Assembly: GCA_900757465.1 (NCBI GenBank)
Contig: CAAENY010000020.1
Location: 1 to 11,559, forward strand
Direction of reading: 5' to 3'
Source: an uncultured Collinsella sp.
GTDB taxonomy: Bacteria; Actinomycetota; Coriobacteriia; Coriobacteriales; Coriobacteriaceae
DNA: 11,559 nt
Shown here: one piece after another, positions 7,213 through 11,559 of the stretch
Layout: each line of letters opens with the position of its first letter
How positions within the stretch are numbered: position 1 is the first letter of the stretch
Translations under genes and position numbers: made by a program
The notes under the pieces: model-generated
The model's input: the letters and a program-made list of their open reading frames with translations, nothing else
The model's database searches: none
Told to the model about the DNA's origin: nothing

Positions 7213-8178
7213 ATGGCTGCAGGCAAAACCTTCTATGACATCCTGGGCGTATCCAAGAGCGCCTCCGACAAAGAGATCAAGAGCGCGTTTCGCAAGCTCG
7301 CGCAAAAATATCACCCCGATGCCGGCGGCGACGAGGCCAAGTTCAAGGAGATTAGCGAGGCCTACGAAACGCTTTCGGACGAGAAGAAGCGCAAAGAGTA
7401 CGACCAGATGCTCATGTTTGGCGGCATGCCGGGCGCGGGCGGCGCGTATGGCGGCGGCTACGGTGCCGGTGCGGGCGCCAGCGGCTGGGGGGATATCTTC
7501 GACAGCATCTTTAGCGGCAACGGCGCCTGGGGCAGCGATTGGGGCTCGGGCTTTGCCGGGGCTGCGGGCGCTGCCGGTGCCGGTGCGGGTCGCAGCCGTG
7601 CTCGCAAGGGCGGCGACCTGTCGCTGACCGTCGATGTGACGGCCGAGGACGCGTTTCGCGGCGTGACGCACAAAGTCACCTATCGCATTCCCTCGACAGG
7701 CGAGCAGCAGACCATTACGGTCTCGGTGCCCGCGGGTGCGGTCGACGGCGGCAAGCTACGCTACAAGCGCCGCGGCGAGTATGGCGTTGCCGGCGGCGAG
7801 CGCGGCGACCTGGTCGTGACCACGCACGTGGAGGAGCACCCGCTGTTTAAGCGCAAAGGCGCCGACGTGACCATGGAGGTACCGGTCTCGGTCTATGAGG
7901 CGGCGCTCGGCTGCACGGTGGACGTGCCTACGCCCGGCGGGGCGACGGTTCGTCTGAAGGTGCCCGCGGGTACCCAGACGGGCAAGAAGTTCCGCTTTAA
8001 GGAGATGGGTGCGCCCGACGTTAAGCACCGTGGCCGCACGGGTGCGCTGCTCGTCGAGATCAAGGTGCAGGTCCCCACGAACCTGTCCGACGACGAGCGC
8101 GATGCCATGACCAAGCTGCGCGAGGCCGACACGCGCGACTACCGCGAGAAGGTCAACCGTTGCAAGGCGACGTACTAG
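7213..8178 (+). CDS. dnaJ: DnaJ-family co-chaperone without zinc finger (class B / CbpA-like)
   Basis: Hsp40 co-chaperone that delivers substrates to DnaK and stimulates its ATPase. The J domain (about 6-70) has the essential HPD motif at 34-36 (KYHPDAGG) and the helix IV region SDEKKRKEYDQML. A Gly-rich stretch (about 74-125, containing GWGDIFDSIFSGNG) follows, then the two C-terminal beta-sandwich domains (DLSLTVDVTAEDAFRGVTHKVTY, VSVPAGAVDGGKLRYKRRGEYG, VSVYEAALGCTVDVPTPGG, VKVPAGTQTGKKFRFKEMG, with LKVPAG in the actual sequence) and a dimerisation tail. The four CxxCxGxG repeats of canonical DnaJ are absent; only two isolated cysteines occur in 321 residues. This makes it CbpA-like, although it occupies the usual dnaJ position in the HspR cluster. 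ATG at 7213 has a strong ribosome-binding site. Confidence 0.94.
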   Translation: MAAGKTFYDILGVSKSASDKEIKSAFRKLAQKYHPDAGGDEAKFKEISEAYETLSDEKKRKEYDQMLMFGGMPGAGGAYGGGYGAGAGASGWGDIFDSIFSGNGAWGSDWGSGFAGAAGAAGAGAGRSRARKGGDLSLTVDVTAEDAFRGVTHKVTYRIPSTGEQQTITVSVPAGAVDGGKLRYKRRGEYGVAGGERGDLVVTTHVEEHPLFKRKGADVTMEVPVSVYEAALGCTVDVPTPGGATVRLKVPAGTQTGKKFRFKEMGAPDVKHRGRTGALLVEIKVQVPTNLSDDERDAMTKLREADTRDYREKVNRCKATY

Positions 8179-8250
8179 GGCGGTCGTGGCGCCCGCCCGC
8201 GCCCGCGGGCTTATGATGGACGATAATGAGACGGAAAGGGGTCAGGTAGC

Positions 8251-8667
8251 ATGGCCGAGGACAATAGGAACAAACCGCTGTACATGATCAGCGTGGCGGC
8301 CGAGCTGACCGGCATGCATCCGCAGACTCTGCGCGTCTACGAGTCCAAAGGCTTGGTGAATCCCCAGCGCTCGGGCGGCAACACGCGCCTGTACTCGCGT
8401 GCCGATATCGAGCGCTTGGAGCTCATCAACCAGCTGACCGACGAGGGCATCAACCTTGCCGGCGTGGTGCGCATCCTCGATATGAAGGAGCGTGCCGAGG
8501 AGCGCGAGCGCGAGAACGAGAAGCTCCGCGCCCGCGTGCGCCAGCTCGAGGACGAGCTGCACGAGTACAAGATGCAGAAGAAGATCACCGCCCTGGCCCC
8601 GCGCGACGGCTCAGTCAACCCCGAGCAAGTTATGCGCAAGTTACTGGGCACGGGCGGCGACCTGTAG
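8251..8667 (+). CDS. hspR: Heat-shock repressor HspR (MerR family)
   Basis: HspR represses dnaK-type operons in Actinobacteria; in Streptomyces DnaK acts as its co-repressor. The 138 residues start with a MerR winged helix-turn-helix (about 9-80): YMISVAAELTGMHPQTLRVYESKGLVNPQRSGGNTRLYS is the family hallmark, followed by ADIERLELINQLTDEGINLAGVVRIL. A highly charged helix (about 80-112, RAEERERENEKLRARVRQLEDELHEY) is a likely dimerisation coiled coil. The gap to dnaJ is 72 bases and includes a GC-rich palindrome (GCCCGC, loop, GCGGGC, 8195-8210) and -10-like GATAAT (8222-8227) with no matching -35 element, so co-transcription with dnaJ is most likely. A GGAAAGGGG stretch (8233-8241) serves as ribosome-binding site. 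Feedback control of its own operon is expected from the family. Confidence 0.96.
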   Translation: MAEDNRNKPLYMISVAAELTGMHPQTLRVYESKGLVNPQRSGGNTRLYSRADIERLELINQLTDEGINLAGVVRILDMKERAEERERENEKLRARVRQLEDELHEYKMQKKITALAPRDGSVNPEQVMRKLLGTGGDL

Positions 8668-8683
8668 TTACGCCGTCGCCGCC

Positions 8684-8718
8684 GGGCACTCATTGGGGAC
8701 GTACTTAAATGAGTGCCC
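8684..8718. repeat. Palindromic element A (loop GGGGACGTACTTA)
   Basis: An 11-base-pair perfect stem has arms GGGCACTCATT (8684-8694) and AATGAGTGCCC (8708-8718) and a 13-base loop GGGGACGTACTTA. It starts 17 bases after the hspR stop. There is no T-run, so it is not a typical terminator. The loop is identical but for one base to the loop of the inverted unit in element C, while the stem is unrelated. Confidence 0.85.
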
Positions 8719-8725
8719 ACAGAAT

Positions 8726-8789
8726 GAGAGTGGATAATCTCCCGTTTTTGGCCTGTGTGCGGGCTCAAAGTGGGAGATTATCCACTCTC
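8726..8789. repeat. Palindromic element B (18-base-pair perfect stem)
   Basis: The arms at 8726-8743 and 8772-8789 are perfect reverse complements over 18 bases (core GTGGATAATCTCCC). The loop is 28 bases. The loop carries GCGGGCTCAA (8759-8768), whose reverse complement TTGAGCCCGC is exactly the loop word at 3982-3991 in the 62-base array upstream of dnaK. No T-run follows. It begins only seven bases after element A ends. Confidence 0.88.
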
Positions 8790-8844
8790 GTCATTTCGGC
8801 ACTTGGTGACACTCCCTGCGCCAAACCCGTCTTCCCGCCCCCGG

Positions 8845-8961
8845 CTTGCCCTTTACTTTACCGAGATTAGTCGTTGGGGACGTTCTTGTTTGACTAGTCG
8901 TTTAAGAACGTCCCCAACGACTACCCTGCGCTAAGCTCGCCCTATGCTTTACTGAGATAAA
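8845..8961. repeat. Imperfect direct repeats flanking palindromic element C
   Basis: The 26-base stretches 8845-8870 and 8936-8961 match at 20 positions (pattern CTNGCCCTNTNCTTTACNGAGAT) and lie on either side of element C. A second shared word, CCCTGCGC, occurs at 8814-8821 and 8924-8931, so the duplication extends to the left with about 20 extra bases in the first copy. It may reflect a local duplication or the scar of an insertion at this site. Confidence 0.55.
8868..8923. repeat. Palindromic element C (20-base-pair perfect stem, two nested units)
   Basis: The arms at 8868-8887 and 8904-8923 are perfectly complementary over 20 bases with a 16-base loop that itself contains the palindrome GACTAGTC (8892-8899). 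It can also be read as two units like element A, head to head. On the plus strand TAGTC-GTT, GGGGACGTTCTTG, then GACTA covers 8868-8896. On the minus strand TAGTCGTT, GGGGACGTTCTTA, then AACGACTA covers 8923-8895, with a perfect eight-base-pair stem. The element can therefore fold in alternative ways. Confidence 0.87.
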
Positions 8962-9031
8962 GTGAACGCGCAGATTCGTAGCCCACTCGCAACCGTTCTA
9001 TGGCACGATATTGAACGAATGTATGCTATGC

Positions 9032-9048
9032 GCCCAAATCTTTTGGGC
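9032..9048 (+). promoter_or_regulatory. Small hairpin just upstream of the hydratase ribosome-binding site
   Basis: GCCCAAA (9032-9038) and TTTGGGC (9042-9048) form a perfect seven-base-pair stem with a three-base loop, ending five bases before GGGAG (9054-9058). It supports the view that this stretch is an mRNA leader and not coding sequence. It could modulate ribosome access; no known riboswitch or RNA element was recognised. No convincing promoter was identified between 8924 and 9031. Confidence 0.4.
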
Positions 9049-9063
9049 AGAGTGGGAGACAGT

Positions 9064-11364
9064 ATGGTCAAGCTGTACGAGGACGGCATCTACCTGCGCG
9101 GCGGCAGCGAGGTTGTGCCTGCGGCCGAGGCTGCCGAGCACGGTATTACGCAGACGCCCGAGGATGCCAAGCGTGGCACCATCGCGTATTCGATCCTCCA
9201 GGCACACAACACGTCCGGCGACCCCGAGGCGCTCAAGATTCGCTTCGACGCCATGGCGAGCCACGACATCACCTTTGTCGGCATCATCCAGACGGCGCGT
9301 GCCTCGGGCATGGAGCAGTTCCCGCTGCCCTACGTGCTCACCAACTGCCACAACTCGCTGTGCGCCGTGGGCGGCACCATCAACGAGGACGACCACGTCT
9401 TTGGCCTTTCCGCTGCCAAGAAGTACGGCGGCATTTTCGTTCCGCCGCACATCGCCGTCATCCACTCCTTTATGCGTGAGAACTTCGCCGGCTGCGGCAA
9501 GATGATCTTGGGCTCCGACTCGCACACCCGCTACGGCGCTCTGGGCACCATGGCCGTGGGCGAGGGCGGTGGCGAGCTGGCAAAGCAGCTGCTGCGCGAC
9601 ACCTACGATGTCGCCTATCCCGGCGTCGTCGCCATCTACCTCACGGGCGCCCCGCGCCCCGGCGTCGGCCCGCACGACGTGGCGCTCGCCATCATCCGTG
9701 CCGTCTTTGCCAAGGGTTACGTTAAGAACAAGGTCATGGAGTTCGTGGGCCCCGGTATCGCGAGCATGACGACCGACTACCGCAACGGCGTCGATGTCAT
9801 GACCACCGAGACCACCTGCCTGTCGAGCATCTGGGCCACCGACGAGGACACGCGCGCGTTTCTGACCATGCACGGCCGCGGCGACGACTACCGCGAGCTC
9901 AAGCCCGCCGATGTTGCCTACTACGACGGCTGCGTCGAGGTCGACCTGTCGAGCATCAAGCCCATGATCGCGCTGCCGTTCCATCCTTCTAACGGCTTTG
10001 AGATTGACGAGCTCAACGAGAACCTCGAGGACATCCTGCACGAGGTCGAGCTCGAGGCTGCCAAGATCGGCGAGGGCAAGACGCACTTTAGCCTGCTCGA
10101 CAAGATCGTCGACGGCAAACTGCACGTGCAGCAGGGCGTTATCGCCGGCTGCTCGGGCGGCAACTACGACTCCGTGGTTCAGGCTGCTCGCGTGCTCAAG
10201 GGCGCCAACACCGGCTGCGGCGAGTTCTCGCTGTCGGTCTATCCCACGAGCCAGCCCGTGGCGCTCGAGCTTACGCGCCGCGGCTATATCTACGACCTTA
10301 TGGAGGCCGGCGCAATCGTGCGCACGGCGTTCTGCGGCCCGTGCTTCGGTGCCGGCGACACGCCTGCCAACAACGGCCTGTCCATCCGCCACACCACGCG
10401 CAACTTCCCCAACCGCGAGGGTTCCAAGCCGGGTAATGGCCAGCTGAGCGCCGTGGCCCTGATGGACGCCCGCTCCATTGCGGCGACGGCAGCCAACGGC
10501 GGCATCCTGACGCCGGCGACCGACCTGCCCGAGGAGACTTGGGACGAGGCCTGCGAGTACACCTTTGACGACGCGCCGTACAAAAAGCGCGTGTACTGGG
10601 GCTTTGGCAAGGCGGAGCCTGCCGACGAGCTGGTCGAGGGTCCCAACATCAAGCCGTGGCCCGCGATGGAGCCTCTCGGCGACGATATCCTGCTCAAGGT
10701 GTGCTCCAAGATCATGGACCCGGTCACCACGACCGACGAGCTCATTCCTTCGGGTGAGACGAGCTCCTTCCGCTCCAACCCGCTGGGCCTGGCCGAGTTT
10801 ACGCTGAGCCGCCGCGATCCGGCCTATGTGGGCCGTTCCAAGGAGGTCGACGCCGTGGAGAAGCGCCGCGTGGCCGGCGAGGCCGCGGGCGACCTAGCGG
10901 CGCTCGATGCCGAGCTTGCCGGCGTGTTTGAGGCACTGGACGGCGCGGGTGTCGCGGCCGATGCCAAGGCGACCGAGTATGGCTCTATGCTCTATGCCAA
11001 GAAGCCCGGTGACGGTTCTGCCCGCGAGCAGGCCGCGAGCTGCCAGCGCGTAATTGGCGGCCTGGCCAACATCGTCCACGAGTACGCCACCAAGCGCTAT
11101 CGCTCCAACGTGATGAACTGGGGCATGGTGCCCTTCCAGATGGAGGCCGAGCCCAACTTTGAGGTGGGCGATTACGTCTTTGTGCCGGGTATCCGTGCCG
11201 CGCTCGACGGCGACCTAAAGGACATCGCCGCGTACGTAGTGCGCGCCGACGGCACGGTTGAGCAGATTGAGCTCTACATTGCCGATATGACTGCCGAGGA
11301 GCGTGCCATCGTCAAGGCCGGCTGCCTGATCAACTACAACAAGTTCAAGGCCGCTGCCGAGTAA
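9064..11364 (+). CDS. Aconitase-family [4Fe-4S] hydratase (probable aconitate hydratase)
   Basis: Aconitase-superfamily hydro-lyase, probably interconverting citrate and isocitrate through cis-aconitate with a [4Fe-4S] cluster. ATG 9064 is chosen: GGGAG at 9054-9058 is well placed and the protein begins MVKLYEDGIYLRGG. An in-frame GTG at 8962 would add 34 residues with no good ribosome-binding site. In the 766 residues, LTNCHNSLCAVGG and GSDSHTRYGALGTMAVGEGGGEL (from 150) belong to domains 1-3. The probable cluster ligands are Cys363 in AGCSGGNYD and Cys424 and Cys427 in FCGPCFGAGD. The C-terminal swivel domain has GDGSAREQAA (649-658), where most aconitases have G-E-G-S-S-R-E-H-A-A, then KRYRSNVMNWGMVPF, and ends near AGCLINYNKF. 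The divergent swivel motif leaves open a related substrate, so no gene symbol is given. It appears monocistronic; an intrinsic terminator follows at 11500. Confidence 0.9.
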   Translation: MVKLYEDGIYLRGGSEVVPAAEAAEHGITQTPEDAKRGTIAYSILQAHNTSGDPEALKIRFDAMASHDITFVGIIQTARASGMEQFPLPYVLTNCHNSLCAVGGTINEDDHVFGLSAAKKYGGIFVPPHIAVIHSFMRENFAGCGKMILGSDSHTRYGALGTMAVGEGGGELAKQLLRDTYDVAYPGVVAIYLTGAPRPGVGPHDVALAIIRAVFAKGYVKNKVMEFVGPGIASMTTDYRNGVDVMTTETTCLSSIWATDEDTRAFLTMHGRGDDYRELKPADVAYYDGCVEVDLSSIKPMIALPFHPSNGFEIDELNENLEDILHEVELEAAKIGEGKTHFSLLDKIVDGKLHVQQGVIAGCSGGNYDSVVQAARVLKGANTGCGEFSLSVYPTSQPVALELTRRGYIYDLMEAGAIVRTAFCGPCFGAGDTPANNGLSIRHTTRNFPNREGSKPGNGQLSAVALMDARSIAATAANGGILTPATDLPEETWDEACEYTFDDAPYKKRVYWGFGKAEPADELVEGPNIKPWPAMEPLGDDILLKVCSKIMDPVTTTDELIPSGETSSFRSNPLGLAEFTLSRRDPAYVGRSKEVDAVEKRRVAGEAAGDLAALDAELAGVFEALDGAGVAADAKATEYGSMLYAKKPGDGSAREQAASCQRVIGGLANIVHEYATKRYRSNVMNWGMVPFQMEAEPNFEVGDYVFVPGIRAALDGDLKDIAAYVVRADGTVEQIELYIADMTAEERAIVKAGCLINYNKFKAAAE

Positions 11365-11375
11365 CTCTGCTGTAC

Positions 11376-11447
11376 GCCCCTGCCACACCTTTCCCTCGTG
11401 CTCACGCGCTTCGCGAGGGTCGCCCGAGGGAAAGGTGTGGCCGGGGC
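11376..11447. repeat. Long palindrome after the hydratase gene (element D)
   Basis: A 17-base-pair stem pairs 11382-11398 with 11425-11441 perfectly and extends outward by five further pairs after one mismatch (11376-11380 with 11443-11447). The loop is 26 bases. CGAGGG occurs twice (11414-11419 and 11425-11430), and either copy can pair with CCCTCG (11393-11398), so two mutually exclusive folds exist. No T-run follows. It starts 12 bases after the stop codon and is separate from the terminator at 11500. Confidence 0.85.
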
Positions 11448-11499
11448 TACCGCGACGTTCTCGTTGGGTCTTGAGGGACGCTAAAAAAAGAATGAGCTT

Positions 11500-11535
11500 G
11501 AAGCCGCCTCTTTTTATTGGGGTGACTTCTTTTTT
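11500..11535 (+). terminator. Intrinsic terminator candidate of the hydratase gene
   Basis: GAAGCCGCCTC (11500-11510) pairs with GGGGTGACTTC (11519-11529) with one mismatch and two G-T wobbles, around an eight-base T-rich loop. Six T's (11530-11535) follow at once, as expected for a plus-strand intrinsic terminator. A competing inverted repeat, CCGCCTC (11504-11510) with GAGGCGG (11536-11542), overlaps it. The last 17 bases of the window hold nothing recognisable. Confidence 0.55.
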
Positions 11536-11559
11536 GAGGCGGGTATCGCTGGGACCACC

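Noticed and set aside
8684..8923. Elements A, B and C as terminators of hspR
   Set aside because: None is followed by a T-run, and three consecutive terminators with related loops are unlikely; a repeat family explains them better.
8962..9063. GTG at 8962 as hydratase start
   Set aside because: No good ribosome-binding site; the stretch includes a hairpin and sequence unlike the conserved MVKLYEDG start, which has GGGAG at the right distance.
11448..11480. GACGTTCT and GTTGGG words as another copy of element C
   Set aside because: The words are in a scrambled order with no stem; the resemblance is probably chance.

Overview
The window looks like chromosomal DNA of a high-GC actinobacterium, most likely a gut member of the class Coriobacteriia (Collinsella or a close relative). 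This is an inference from three things: the dnaK-grpE-dnaJ-hspR order with a MerR-type HspR, which is typical of Actinobacteria; the GC-rich codon use; and gene gaps crowded with long perfect palindromes. No sequence search was possible.

Layout. (1) 1-3410, + strand: the NAD-synthesis operon nadA (5' end cut by the window) - nadB - nadC - niaR. NadB oxidises L-aspartate to iminoaspartate, NadA condenses this with dihydroxyacetone phosphate to quinolinate, and NadC converts quinolinate to nicotinate mononucleotide. NiaR, a 3H-domain niacin-sensing repressor, overlaps nadC by one base and probably controls the operon. A near-perfect hairpin separates nadA from nadB. (2) 3446-3709: a strong bidirectional terminator shared with a convergent minus-strand gene for a small 2[4Fe-4S] ferredoxin. 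(3) 3710-4366: a 657-base gap with a ferredoxin promoter candidate, a terminator pointing on the minus strand with no gene to serve, a tandem array of hairpins with an exact 62-base period, a dyad near the presumed dnaK promoter and a hairpin in the dnaK leader. (4) 4367-8667: dnaK-grpE, then a hairpin/terminator, then a zinc-finger-less dnaJ and the repressor gene hspR. (5) 8668-9063: a 396-base gap with three long palindromes, two of which share a 13-base loop, plus a duplicated segment. (6) 9064-11364: an aconitase-family [4Fe-4S] hydratase, followed by another long palindrome and an intrinsic terminator near the right edge.

The coding genes are conventional. The unusual material is intergenic. 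At least five palindromic elements fall into two loose groups. One group has the loop word GGGGACGTWCTTR (8.7-8.9 kb) with a similar word in the nadA-nadB hairpin. The other has the loop word TTGAGCCCGC (3.98 kb array and, on the opposite strand, the 8.73 kb hairpin). In both groups the stems differ while the loop is kept, which suggests dispersed mobile or protein-recognised hairpin families rather than ordinary terminators.
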